Assembly (NCBI RefSeq): GCF_025979885.1
Contig: NZ_CP110139.1
Coordinates: 3,053,501 to 3,117,500 of the forward strand
Origin: Hymenobacter sp. YIM 151500-1
GTDB taxonomy: Bacteria > Bacteroidota > Bacteroidia > Cytophagales > Hymenobacteraceae
Length of the DNA: 64,000 nucleotides
Reading direction: 5' to 3'
The notes beneath the pieces are model-generated. The model did not search any database, was not told the origin of the DNA, and worked only from the letters and a program-made list of their open reading frames with translations. The position numbers and the translations under genes were made by a program. Below are positions 22,522-30,795 of the stretch, piece after piece (the stretch's first letter is position 1; every line of letters begins with the position of its first letter).

Positions 22522-24048
22522 ATGAAACTCCTTTCCGCCGCCCAAACTCGCGCCCTCGACCAGGCCACCATCGAGCAGCAGCGCCTTGGTCCGGGGCAGC
22601 TCATGGAGCGGGCCGCCACGGCCTGCACCAACTGGCTGCTCGACACCGTGGCGCCTAGCTACGACTTGCCCCTGCACATCTTCTGCGGGCCCGGCAACAA
22701 CGGCGGCGACGGGCTGGTAATGGCCCGCCAGCTCCACCTGGCCGGCTACGCCCCGCAGGTGTGGCTGCTGCCCGCCGCCCACCGCTCCGCCGACTTCGAG
22801 CTGCACCGCCAGCGCCTGCCCGCCGAGCTGGCCGTGGCCGAGCTGGAAGCAAATCAGCTGCCAACTATTCCGCCCGAGGCGTGGGTTATTGATGCCCTGT
22901 TCGGCACGGGCCTGAGCCGGCCGCTGGAAGGCTTGGCCGCGCAGGTGGTCGAGCACCTCAACCAGTCCGGCGCGGCCATCGTCGCCATCGACCTGCCCTC
23001 CGGCCTTTTCGCCGACGCTCCTCAGCCCGCTGACAGCGCCGTAGTGCGGGCCCGCACCACCGTGGGTTTTCAGCTGCCCAAGCTGGCCTACTTGCTGCCC
23101 CGCAATGCGCCTTTTGTGGGCGACTGGACCGTGTTGCCCATTGGTCTGGACACCGACTTTATCCACAGCACTCCGGTGGATAACTACTTTGTGGACGCTG
23201 AATTCGTGGCGGGCCGGCTGCCGCGGCGGGGCCGGTTTTCACACAAGGGCACGTTTGGGCATGCCCTCCTGCTGGCGGGCAGCCGCGGCAAGATTGGGGC
23301 GGCCCTGCTGGCGGCGCGGGCTTGCCTGCGTGGGGGCGTGGGCCTGCTCACCGTACACGCGCCGGCCGTGGGCTACTCCATCCTGCAAACCGCCGTGCCC
23401 GAAGCCATGACGCTTACCGACCCGGCCCCCAATTTCCTAACCGAGCTGCCGGAGCTGGCTCCGTACGCGGCCGTGGGCATAGGGCCGGGGCTGGGCCAGG
23501 AAGACGCCACGGCCGAGGTGCTGCGCCGGCTGCTGCACCAGGCCGCAGCGGCCCGGCTGCCTCTGGTGCTCGACGCCGACGCCCTTAACCTGCTCTCCCG
23601 CCACCGCGACCTGCTGGCCCTGCTGCCCCCCGACGCCCTGCTTACTCCCCACCCCAAAGAGTTTGAGCGCCTCACCGGCGAAGCCGCCCGCAACGACTAC
23701 CACCGCTTGGAGCAGCTGCGCAGCTTCTGCCGCCAACACCGCTGCTACTGTGTGCTCAAAGGCGCCTACACCGCCCTGGGCACCCCCGACGGCCCGGTAT
23801 ACTTCAACAGCACCGGCAACCCCGGCATGGCCACCGGCGGCAGCGGCGACGTGCTCACCGGCCTGCTGCTGGCCCTGCGCTGCGACCAGCGCCTCTCCCC
23901 CCTGAATGCGGCCCTGCTGGGGGTATACGCCCACGGCCGCGCCGGCGACCTAGCCGCCGCCGAAACCGGCGAAGCCGGCCTCATTGCCGGTGACATTGCG
24001 CAGTTCATCGGCCCGGCCCTGCGGGAAATAGCAGGACCAGCCAGCTAA
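22522..24048 (+). CDS. nnr: bifunctional NAD(P)H-hydrate repair enzyme (epimerase + dehydratase)
   Basis: A 508-residue YjeF-type fusion. The N-terminal epimerase (residues 1-215) has the GPGNNGGDGLVMARQL motif and AIDLPSGLF. The C-terminal ADP/ATP-dependent dehydratase (about 225-505) has KGTFGHALLLAGSRGKIGAA, LVLDADALN, LTPHPKEFERL and GNPGMATGGSGDVLTG. Together they repair hydrated NADH/NADPH. The frame opens at 22507, but MKLLSAAQTRALD matches the family start, so 22522 is used. It is single-gene, with a terminator 40 bases after the stop. Confidence 0.96.
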   Translation: MKLLSAAQTRALDQATIEQQRLGPGQLMERAATACTNWLLDTVAPSYDLPLHIFCGPGNNGGDGLVMARQLHLAGYAPQVWLLPAAHRSADFELHRQRLPAELAVAELEANQLPTIPPEAWVIDALFGTGLSRPLEGLAAQVVEHLNQSGAAIVAIDLPSGLFADAPQPADSAVVRARTTVGFQLPKLAYLLPRNAPFVGDWTVLPIGLDTDFIHSTPVDNYFVDAEFVAGRLPRRGRFSHKGTFGHALLLAGSRGKIGAALLAARACLRGGVGLLTVHAPAVGYSILQTAVPEAMTLTDPAPNFLTELPELAPYAAVGIGPGLGQEDATAEVLRRLLHQAAAARLPLVLDADALNLLSRHRDLLALLPPDALLTPHPKEFERLTGEAARNDYHRLEQLRSFCRQHRCYCVLKGAYTALGTPDGPVYFNSTGNPGMATGGSGDVLTGLLLALRCDQRLSPLNAALLGVYAHGRAGDLAAAETGEAGLIAGDIAQFIGPALREIAGPAS

Positions 24049-24089
24049 ACAAGTTTGCCACCCAGCCCAAGCAGCTACGGCTACAGCAG

Positions 24090-24118
24090 AAAAGCCCGGA
24101 CTGGTATCCGGGCTTTTT
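24090..24118 (+). terminator. rho-independent terminator of nnr
   Basis: Perfect stem AAAAGCCCGGA (24090-24100) / TCCGGGCTTTT (24107-24117), continuing into a T run. Confidence 0.9.
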
Positions 24119-24473
24119 AACTGTAATAACAACTTGTACTGGCAATCAGCTAGCCGTAACGATTGGCTGCACTAAGAATAGAGGTGAATTGCAGTGCGGG
24201 AGAGGGAAAGGAAGGCGAGTTGGTTGATTCGATGGCTCAAAGGTCAGGGACAATCCGCCGGCGTGCAAGCCGCCGACAAGCTAAACAGTATCAACTACCG
24301 GTTGAGCATGATGAACAACCGAAATTCCCTCTCAATGAAACGCTTTACCTATCAGTTTCAGCAGAAACGGGGAATGATGGCGGCCTTCTTTGGTCTGACC
24401 CACGCAGTACAGAGGGCGTTGCCTGCCCCGGTACGCCAGTCGGCTCGTGTGCTTGGGCGCGGGCAACGCGTCC
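24119..24473. other. 355-base gap without a recognised gene
   Basis: No RNA or repeat is recognised. A plus-strand frame from 24194 (126 codons) crosses the gap, but its last 100 bases are antisense to the UbiA-like gene. Its first half (KQYQLP, MKRFTYQFQQKRGMMAAFFG in neighbouring frames) shows no family. It is possibly a decayed gene. Confidence 0.4.
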
Positions 24474-25376
24474 CTACCGTAGCAGCCACACCACCACAAC
24501 TTGCAGCAGCAGTACCCCATCGGCCAGCAAGGCGAAGTAATAGTCGGGGCGCGACTCCTCGGCCAGCCAGATAACAACGGCCGCCGCGGCCAGTGGCACC
24601 AGCAGTGCCGCCTGGGTTGGCGCGGGCAGGCCGGGAGGGGCAATGGCTGCGGCGGCCAGTAGCGCCCCCAGCGCCAGTAGCTTTGTGGCTTGCACTCCGA
24701 AAACGCCCGGAAATGTGCGGGTGCCGGTCAGGCGGTCCTTGGTATAGTCGCGGATGTCGAACACCAAAGCCAGGGCCAGGACGAACAGGAAGCGCCGCGC
24801 AAACAGGGCCAGCACCACCGGCGCCCCCAGCGGGCGGCCCAGGTAGAGGGCCGGCAGCCAGACGGTGACGGCCGCCCACACGTAGGCAAGCAGAAATACC
24901 TTGAGCAAGGGCAAGTCGCGCAAGGCCCGCCAGCGGCCCCGCACCCGCACCAGCGGCCACGAATACAGCCCCGAAATCAGGAGCAGATGGGTCGAGAAGC
25001 CCAGCAGCCGGGGCCAGTCGTCCAGCCAGAACAACGTGCCGGCCACGCCCAGCGCCACCAGCGCCAGCGCTAGTAGTTCGCGCCGGTGCGCCCGTATCCA
25101 GCGCTTCCGCCCCGACAGTCCCACCGCCTGCTGGTGCTTGTAGGGCAGCACGCTGTCGAGGTTGTACAAAAACAGGGTGGCGGCAAACACCAGGCCGCCG
25201 AGCCGCGGTGGAATATGCACCCGCCAGTGCAGAAACGTGGCCCAGGTGAGGCCCAGTGCCGCCAGGGCCAGCCAGGTGCTGCTGTACAGCACGGCGTCCA
25301 GGGAGCGGCGCGCGGCCCCGGCCAGCCCAGCGCCAGCGGCCGACGAAGAAACGGAGAATGGCGCAGACGACGGCAT
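24474..25376 (-). CDS. UbiA-like membrane prenyltransferase
   Basis: A 300-residue polytopic protein with about eight to nine hydrophobic helices. The second Asp-rich motif of the UbiA fold is present (FDIRDYTKDRLTGTRTFP). The first is degenerate (LYNLDSVLPYKH instead of NDxxDxxxD), and a strongly basic loop SGRKRWIRAHRRE follows it. UbiA enzymes join a prenyl chain to an aromatic acceptor. The altered first motif leaves the substrate and even the activity uncertain; many Bacteroidota have such UbiA-like proteins of unknown role. It ends near a gap with no gene and lies 60 bases downstream of the DUF6766 gene in the opposite sense of reading order. Confidence 0.8.
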   Translation of the reverse strand: MPSSAPFSVSSSAAGAGLAGAARRSLDAVLYSSTWLALAALGLTWATFLHWRVHIPPRLGGLVFAATLFLYNLDSVLPYKHQQAVGLSGRKRWIRAHRRELLALALVALGVAGTLFWLDDWPRLLGFSTHLLLISGLYSWPLVRVRGRWRALRDLPLLKVFLLAYVWAAVTVWLPALYLGRPLGAPVVLALFARRFLFVLALALVFDIRDYTKDRLTGTRTFPGVFGVQATKLLALGALLAAAAIAPPGLPAPTQAALLVPLAAAAVVIWLAEESRPDYYFALLADGVLLLQVVVVWLLR

Positions 25377-25436
25377 AGCAACAACCCTGGGCCACTACTA
25401 CCGAGCCCGCTACGCAAAAGTACGCCCCGGCAGGCG

Positions 25437-26120
25437 CTAGTCGCCGGTTTCGTCGTGGCTGGCGTCTACGGGCTTGGACTGGGGAGAGCCGTGCTGGCGC
25501 AGAAAGATGGACAGCCCCACAATGGCTACAATGGACAGAAACTCGCTTTGCCAGTTCTGAAACGACTCAAACCAGAACCGGCTCGTGCCCATGTACTCCA
25601 GCAGCGTTACGGTGGGCTTGCCTTGGTGCTGCTGCTCAATATTGTACACCTCGGCCCCACCCCTGGCGTGCAGCCACACCGAGCCAAAAAACAGCAGGAA
25701 AAACGCCAGGCTCAGGGAGCGGCGGTACAGGGCCAGCTGCCAGCCGCCGCGCTTCACCGGGCCGGGGGCATCGGGCTTGGTGGGGTCGGGCTCCTGGTCT
25801 ATTTCCTCGTCTTCGTACAGCTTTTTCGACTCGGAAGAGCCGCGCTGCCGCAGCCAGATGGTAAGTACCACGTACACGCCCATCTGCAAAAACTCGCTTT
25901 CCCAGTTCTCAAAGGTTGCCTCCAGAAAGTGCCCGGAGCCCAGGTACTGCCCCAGGGTGAGCGGAGCCAGCTGCATCTGCTCTAATTCGCCGTTGTAGTC
26001 GTGCCAGCCGGTGAGCGTCTGCCCCACCATGGTGGCCAGCACCAGCGCAAAACCGACGAGCAACAGGCTGTTTTCGTACAGGAAGCGCAGCAAGGGAGAG
26101 GAGGGCGGTTGTTTGGGCAT
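25437..26120 (-). CDS. DUF6766-like membrane protein with an internal repeat
   Basis: 227 residues from the ATG at 26120 (MPKQPPSSPLLRFLYENS). Four hydrophobic helices form two similar halves: ENWESEFLQMGVYVVLTIWL followed by RQRGSSESKK, and QNWQSEFLSIVAIVGLSIFL followed by RQHGSPQSKP. Each half has an Asn-Trp-x-Ser-Glu-Phe-Leu entry and an Arg-Gln exit, i.e. an internal duplication. The DUF6766 name is from memory. Function unknown. The earlier in-frame ATG at 26147 is less family-like. Confidence 0.8.
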   Translation of the reverse strand: MPKQPPSSPLLRFLYENSLLLVGFALVLATMVGQTLTGWHDYNGELEQMQLAPLTLGQYLGSGHFLEATFENWESEFLQMGVYVVLTIWLRQRGSSESKKLYEDEEIDQEPDPTKPDAPGPVKRGGWQLALYRRSLSLAFFLLFFGSVWLHARGGAEVYNIEQQHQGKPTVTLLEYMGTSRFWFESFQNWQSEFLSIVAIVGLSIFLRQHGSPQSKPVDASHDETGD

Positions 26121-26172
26121 AGATGCCTCTACGGTAATCAGCCCCAAAAGTGTTCAGCTTGCTTGTGTACAG

Positions 26173-26206
26173 CAAAAAGCCCCTCCCGGTTGCTCGGAAG
26201 GGGCTG
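26173..26206 (-). terminator. terminator of ppa
   Basis: On the minus strand AGCCCCTTCC / GGGAGGGGCT closes a hairpin followed by TTTTT. It lies 50 bases past the ppa stop. Confidence 0.85.
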
Positions 26207-26255
26207 CGGCAGCGGTGTAGCGCAACCTGTGCAGTTGGCGCTACAGCATACCTGC

Positions 26256-26837
26256 TTAGCTCAGGGCCTCTTTCACGTCCACCTCGTCCAGAGGGTTGCC
26301 TTTGGGGAAGGTTTCCTCATATAGGCGGATGCTCTCTTCGATGATGCGGTAGGCATCGTCGCGGCCCATGAAGCGTTCCACGGTCACGTGCTTGTGTTCC
26401 AGGGCTTTGTAGTCTTCGAAGAAGCGCTGCATTTCCAGCAGGGTGTGCGGGGGCAGGTCGTCGAGGTCGTTGTAGTGGTTGACGGATACGTCGTGGGCGG
26501 CTACGGCAATGATTTTGTCGTCTTCCTCGTCGCCGTCTATCATCTGCATCACTCCAATCACCTTGGCCTCCACCAGGCACATGGGCACGATGTCGACCGA
26601 GCACAGCACCAGAATGTCCAGGGGGTCTTTGTCGTCGCAGTAGGTCTGCGGAATGAAGCCGTAGGCAGCCGGGTAGTGCACGGCCGAAAACAGCACGCGG
26701 TCCAGCTTGAGCAGGCCGCTGGCTTTGTCCAGCTCATACTTGCCCTTCGAGCCTTTGGGAATTTCAATGATGCCGTTCACAACTTTGGGGGCGTCGTCGC
26801 CGCGCTCTACGTCGTGCCAGGGATTAAAATGAGCCAT
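26256..26837 (-). CDS. ppa: inorganic pyrophosphatase (family I)
   Basis: Hydrolyses pyrophosphate released by biosynthetic reactions. It is 193 residues. Metal-binding motif [12 protein letters not shown] (D-x-D-P-x-D) is present, with [11 protein letters not shown] before it, [13 protein letters not shown] after it and the Lys-rich strand [11 protein letters not shown] near the N-terminus. The protein is cytoplasmic. The gene lies after a repeat-rich leader (26838-26992 on the plus strand) that includes AGCTTgcAGCTT-type words. The start at 26837 fits the family. Confidence 0.96.
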   Translation of the reverse strand: MAHFNPWHDVERGDDAPKVVNGIIEIPKGSKGKYELDKASGLLKLDRVLFSAVHYPAAYGFIPQTYCDDKDPLDILVLCSVDIVPMCLVEAKVIGVMQMIDGDEEDDKIIAVAAHDVSVNHYNDLDDLPPHTLLEMQRFFEDYKALEHKHVTVERFMGRDDAYRIIEESIRLYEETFPKGNPLDEVDVKEALS

Positions 26838-26845
26838 GTTGTAAA

Positions 26846-26975
26846 AGCTTCAAGCTATAAGCTGCGAGCTACAAGCTTAAAAGTGTAAGAAATGAAAAAC
26901 GTGTTAAACGAGAATTGTCGCTTCATGGCTGCCGGTTACTGACTTCGCGTGCAGAGGAGCTTGCCGCTTGTAGCT
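26846..26975. repeat. AAGCTTGCAGCTT-type words in the ppa/pafA gap
   Basis: aagcttcaagctataagctg (26846-26865) with agctacaagctt (26867-26878) and, further on, gaggagcttgccgcttgtag (26948-26967) plus cttacggctggcc. The last copy matches 10416-10435 in the efflux operon. They are short palindromic words that can pair with each other. Confidence 0.7.
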
Positions 26976-26992
26976 TACGGCTGGCCGCTTTC

Positions 26993-28699
26993 TTACCACC
27001 CGAGAACTTCGGCCAGGGGCTGCCCGGTGCAGCCGTCGGGCTCCTGAATGTGCAGCCACCGCGCCAACGTGGGCGCAATATCGGTAATCTTGGCCGGAGC
27101 CGACGACTTGCCGGCCTTCACGCCCCAGCCCCAGAACACCACCGGCACGTGGGTGTCGTAGTTGCCGGCCGAGCCGTGGGTGGTGCCTTTGTTGACGGGG
27201 TACTGGTACGACTCCAGCCAGCCGGGCTCCAGCACGATGAGCACGTCGCCGCTGCGCTTGGGAAAGTAGCCGTTTTCCAGGTACATCAGCATCCCGCTTT
27301 CCCAGTGCGACTTTTGCAGGTCGTCGGCCGTGATGGCGCGCGTCACGCCGGCGTAATTCAGCATGATGTCGGCCACTTCGTCCTGGAAGGTGCGCAGGTC
27401 CAGCTTCTTCTGTTGCAGCAGGGGGCGGTTGAGGTAGACCTGCTGGTTTTCGTAGCTGAGCACCCACGGGCCGGGGCCGTGGCGGCGCACCAGGGCTTGC
27501 TGCAGAGAGTCGCGCAGGAGGCGCGGGCCGACGGAACCGGCCGGGATGCGCTGGCTGCGCAGGAAGTCGGGCGAGTGAGCCGCGCCGTGGTCGGCGCTCA
27601 GAAACACCAGCACCTGCCGGCGGCCTAGGGTCTTGTCGAGATACGTAAACAGCCGCTCCAGGTCCCGGTCGAGGCGCAGGTAGGTGTCTTCGGTTTCAAT
27701 GGCATTCACCCCAAACTGGTGCCCCACGTAGTCGGTGCTGCTAAAGCTCAGGGCCAGGAAGTCGGTGGTGCCGCGCTGGCCCAGCTGCTCGGCGCGCAGG
27801 GCTTCCAGGGCGAAGTCCAGGGTCAGGGAGTTGCCGAAGGGCGTGGACCGGATGAGGTCGAGGTTGCGGGCCGGGGCTTTTTCGCCGGTGGCTTCCAGGT
27901 TTTGCCGGGCCGCCGTGGGCAGGCCGCCGCTCAGCGCGGGCAAGTCGTGCGGGAATACGGGCTTGGCCTCGCCCTTGAACGTGGCCTCCCACGGCGCGTC
28001 GTCGGCGGTGCTTTCGGTGTACTGGCTGATGGGCAGCAGCGTTTCCCAGGGCTTGTCGAGGTAGCGGGCGGCGCGGTTTTCGGCGTTGAACTTCCGGGCC
28101 CACTCCGGCAGGGCCGCCATGTAAAACGTGCTGCTGATAAAGGCTCCGTTGGCGCCGTCGTACCAGTAGGCGGCGTTGGCGGAGTGGCCGGCCGGCAGGA
28201 TGGAGCCCCGGTCTTTGATGCACACCCCAATCACCTTGCTCTGGAAGTTGGTGGCCAGGCGCAGCTCGTCGGTGATGGTGGAGGTGAGCATGTGGCGCGG
28301 CGACTGTTGCCCGGCCGCCGCCGTACCGCCCACGGCCTGCACGGTGTTGTCTTCCGTCACGTAGGTGCCCTTGCCGGCTTCGCGCACCAGCCAGTTGTTG
28401 CCGATGATGCCGTGCACCGAGGGTGTAGTGCCGGTGTAGATGCTGGCGTGGCCCGGCCCGGTGTAGGTGGGCACGTAGTTGTAGTGGGCGTTTTCGTAGC
28501 TGAATCCCTCGCCCAGCAGCCGCCGGAAGCCTCCCGGCCCGTACTTGTTCCAGTAGCGGTACAGATAGTCGTAGCGCATCTGGTCCACCACGATGCCCAC
28601 CACCAGCTTAGGCCGGTTAAGGGGTTTGGCCGCTTTTTGGGCCGCGGCCGGCAGCGCCAGCGTAGCAGCAGCCAGAAGAAGAGAAAGGCGTGTTTTCAA
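26993..28699 (-). CDS. pafA: PafA-type alkaline phosphatase/phosphodiesterase
   Basis: Exported phosphomonoesterase of the alkaline phosphatase superfamily. The signal peptide KTRLSLLLAAATLALPAAAQ directly follows a TTG at 28699. That TTG is the chosen start, because the only ATG (28756) lies upstream of a -7 box (28728-28735). Metal and nucleophile motifs: VVGIVVDQMRYDYL, YVPTYTGPGHASIYTG (Thr nucleophile), FSSTDYVGHQFG, VFLSADHGAAHSP and NKGTTHGSAGNYDTHVPVV. The family is about 540-570 residues; this one is 568. It hydrolyses phosphate esters in the periplasm and is independent of Pho control in several Bacteroidota. Confidence 0.92.
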   Translation of the reverse strand: MKTRLSLLLAAATLALPAAAQKAAKPLNRPKLVVGIVVDQMRYDYLYRYWNKYGPGGFRRLLGEGFSYENAHYNYVPTYTGPGHASIYTGTTPSVHGIIGNNWLVREAGKGTYVTEDNTVQAVGGTAAAGQQSPRHMLTSTITDELRLATNFQSKVIGVCIKDRGSILPAGHSANAAYWYDGANGAFISSTFYMAALPEWARKFNAENRAARYLDKPWETLLPISQYTESTADDAPWEATFKGEAKPVFPHDLPALSGGLPTAARQNLEATGEKAPARNLDLIRSTPFGNSLTLDFALEALRAEQLGQRGTTDFLALSFSSTDYVGHQFGVNAIETEDTYLRLDRDLERLFTYLDKTLGRRQVLVFLSADHGAAHSPDFLRSQRIPAGSVGPRLLRDSLQQALVRRHGPGPWVLSYENQQVYLNRPLLQQKKLDLRTFQDEVADIMLNYAGVTRAITADDLQKSHWESGMLMYLENGYFPKRSGDVLIVLEPGWLESYQYPVNKGTTHGSAGNYDTHVPVVFWGWGVKAGKSSAPAKITDIAPTLARWLHIQEPDGCTGQPLAEVLGW

Positions 28700-28727
28700 G
28701 AAGGTAAGCCAGAGAAAAGAACGGCTG

Positions 28728-28735
28728 CAAAGATA
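28728..28735 (-). promoter_or_regulatory. -7 promoter box for pafA
   Basis: TATCTTTG on the minus strand (plus-strand CAAAGATA), 29 bases before the preferred TTG start. A TTG about 16 bases upstream could be the -33 element. Confidence 0.55.
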
Positions 28736-28744
28736 GGGGCTGTA

Positions 28745-28766
28745 GAGACGCAACATCTTGCGTCTC
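28745..28766. repeat. palindrome GAGACGCAA...TTGCGTCTC
   Basis: Perfect 9-bp arms (28745-28753 / 28758-28766) with a 4-base loop, and a partial GCGTCTC copy at about 28838. This matches the type of short GTAGAGACGC repeat seen across Bacteroidota genomes, from memory. Confidence 0.65.
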
Positions 28767-28968
28767 GTCGTTGCTGATGTTGTATATCCTGGTCACGCGA
28801 CATGCGTTGCGGCAACGGTGCTGAGAAGTGCGTCTCCTCACCCAAACCATCCGAACGGAGCCGTTCAACGCTGAAACGCGAAAAGTCGCGCCCGCCGGAT
28901 GCCCAGCTCCTCCGCAGCCTAAATCCGGGGTGGCCGTACAGCCCATTACCTTTTCCATTTTCCCAGCT

Positions 28969-29694
28969 ATGACAACCGACCAGCCCTATGCCCTCATCTT
29001 CGACATGGACGGCACCCTCATCGACAACACCCCTTACCAGGCCAAATCCTTCCAGCTGCTGTTCCGCGACCTGGGCCTGACCACCAACGCCCGCAAGCTG
29101 CTGGAGCGCCTCAACGGGATGCCGGCCACCAACATCCTCAAAACCGTTTTCACCAACCCCGTCCCCGAGAAACAGCTCAAGGAATACGCCAGCCAGCGTG
29201 AGTTTCTGTACCGGGTGCTGTACTGGGATAAGCGCCGCGAAGTAGCCGGCCTCACCGCGTTTCTGGAGGCGGCCCGCGCGGCCGGCTTCAAGCTGGCCCT
29301 GGGCACCGGCTCCCCCGGCGACACCATCAGCTACATTATCGACCACCTCGACCTGCGCCGCTTCTTCGACGTGGTGGTGGGCAAAGACGACGTGGAGCGC
29401 GGCAAGCCCCACGCCGACACCTACACCACTACCGCCCACGAGCTGGGCATCCCGCCCGAGCGGTGCGTGGTCTTTGAGGATGCCATTCTGGGCGAACAAT
29501 CGGCTTACAAAGCCGGTATGCGCTGCATCTGCCTTACCACCTCCATCAAAGCCGACAAGTTCCAGGCGCCCCTGCACGTCATCCGGGACTTCACCGAAAT
29601 TACCCCCCAGCAAGTACGGGACCTGCTGGAGCAGCATCCCGAAACGCCCAAGCCCAGCCAGGAACTGGCCAAGCGGCAGTACATGAAGCTGTAG
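28969..29694 (+). CDS. HAD superfamily phosphatase/phosphoglucomutase-like
   Basis: 241 residues. Motif I IFDMDGTLIDNTP (Asp nucleophile and acid/base Asp) opens the protein. A helical cap follows (residues 20-85), then motif II LALGTGSPGD, the Lys of motif III in VVGKDDVERGKPHAD, and motif IV CVVFEDAILGEQSA. It resembles beta-phosphoglucomutase and sugar-phosphatase HADs. The frame is open from 28828, but MTTDQPYALIFDMDG is the natural start. Substrate unknown: the neighbours give no clue. It is transcribed towards atpG and shares a terminator with it. Confidence 0.92.
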   Translation: MTTDQPYALIFDMDGTLIDNTPYQAKSFQLLFRDLGLTTNARKLLERLNGMPATNILKTVFTNPVPEKQLKEYASQREFLYRVLYWDKRREVAGLTAFLEAARAAGFKLALGTGSPGDTISYIIDHLDLRRFFDVVVGKDDVERGKPHADTYTTTAHELGIPPERCVVFEDAILGEQSAYKAGMRCICLTTSIKADKFQAPLHVIRDFTEITPQQVRDLLEQHPETPKPSQELAKRQYMKL

Positions 29695-29756
29695 CCCTAC
29701 AACCTCTTAGCCTGATGGTTGGAAAACACCTCGGACTAAGCGGATTTACAAAACTA

Positions 29757-29791
29757 AAAAAGGCCCGCCTCCTCACGGAAGCGGGCCTTTT
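29757..29791. terminator. bidirectional terminator between the HAD gene and atpG
   Basis: AAAAGGCCCGC / GCGGGCCTTTT stem around 29758-29791 with A and T tracts on both sides. It lies 60 bases after the HAD stop and 15 bases after the atpG stop. Confidence 0.85.
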
Positions 29792-29806
29792 CAGCATTAG
29801 CAGAAA

Positions 29807-30697
29807 CTACCGACCAGCCGCCAGGGCCTCGGCGCCACCCACGATTTCGAGAATCTCGGTGGTAATGGCCGCTTGGCGAGTGCGGTTGTAAGTCAGCTTG
29901 AGCTGCTTCAGCAGCTCGCCGGCATTTTCGGTGGCCTTGTCCATGGCCGTCATGCGGGCGCCGTGCTCCGAAGCGTTGCTTTCCAGCACCGCCTTGTACA
30001 GCTGAATCTTCAGCGACTGCGGAATCAGGGTGCGCACGATTTCCTCTTTCGAGGGCTCGAAGATGTAGTCCACATTCGACTGAGCCGGGGCGCCGGCGGG
30101 CTGCTCGGCGGGCACCAGGGGCAGCAGCTGCTCGGTGCGCACAATCTGGGTGGCTACGTTGCGGAACTCGTTGTACACCATCACCACCTCGTCGTACTGC
30201 CCGGCCCGGAAGCCGTCCATGGCCGCTTCAGCCGCTTCGCGCACTGTCTCAAACGACAGCTTGCCAAACACGTGCTGAAAGTTGCCCAGCAGCGGCAGGC
30301 GCTTGCCGAAGTACTCGTGCGCCTTGCGGCCAATGGCCAGCACGGTCACGTTGCCGGCGGCCAGCTGCGCGGCGTAGCGCTCCTGCACCACGGCATTCAC
30401 ACCCTTGAAGATGTTGCTGTTGAAAGCGCCAGCCAGGCCGCGGTCCGAGGTAATGGCGATGATGAGTACGCGGCGCACGTCGCGCACCGTGCCGTATTCG
30501 CTGGTCACGTCGGGGCCGGCCAGGGCCGTGAGGTTGCTCAGAATGCTGTTGAGCCGCTGGGCATAGGGGCGCATGCGCAGGATGTTGTCCTGGGCCCGAC
30601 GCAGCTTGGCCGCTGCCACCATTTTCATGGCTTTGGTAATCTGCTGCGTGCTTTGCACCGACGTAATCCGGCTCCGAACTTCTTTTAAGCTAGCCAT
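29807..30697 (-). CDS. atpG: F-type ATP synthase gamma subunit
   Basis: Central rotor stalk of the F1 sector. 296 residues, usual length. The N-terminal MASLKEVRSRITSVQSTQQI and the coiled-coil C-terminal KLTYNRTRQAAITTEILEIV are the family signatures. The middle domain (residues 75-210) is an alpha/beta Rossmann-like region with VLIIAITSDRGLAGAFNSNI. Last gene of the operon. A palindromic spacer separates it from atpA. Confidence 0.97.
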   Translation of the reverse strand: MASLKEVRSRITSVQSTQQITKAMKMVAAAKLRRAQDNILRMRPYAQRLNSILSNLTALAGPDVTSEYGTVRDVRRVLIIAITSDRGLAGAFNSNIFKGVNAVVQERYAAQLAAGNVTVLAIGRKAHEYFGKRLPLLGNFQHVFGKLSFETVREAAEAAMDGFRAGQYDEVVMVYNEFRNVATQIVRTEQLLPLVPAEQPAGAPAQSNVDYIFEPSKEEIVRTLIPQSLKIQLYKAVLESNASEHGARMTAMDKATENAGELLKQLKLTYNRTRQAAITTEILEIVGGAEALAAGR

Positions 30698-30706
30698 TTC
30701 TTATTG

Positions 30707-30795
30707 AGCTGCAAGCTGTAAGCTACAAGCTGCAAGCTCCTAGCCGACGATAAGAACATCAGCTTACAGCTTGCAGCTTGAGGCTTGCAGCTTAT
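30707..30795. repeat. inverted repeat with AAGCTGCAAGC words between atpA and atpG
   Basis: An 18-bp perfect repeat AGCTGCAAGCTGTAAGCT (30707-30724) / AGCTTACAGCTTGCAGCT (30761-30778), plus extra copies of the word up to the atpA stop. A transcript hairpin would sit just before the atpG start. Same word family as 10415-10452 and 26846-26975. Confidence 0.8.

Noticed and set aside
24194..24574. 126-codon plus-strand frame in the nnr/UbiA gap
   Set aside because: Ends antisense to the UbiA-like gene and has no recognisable domain; reported only as a gap.
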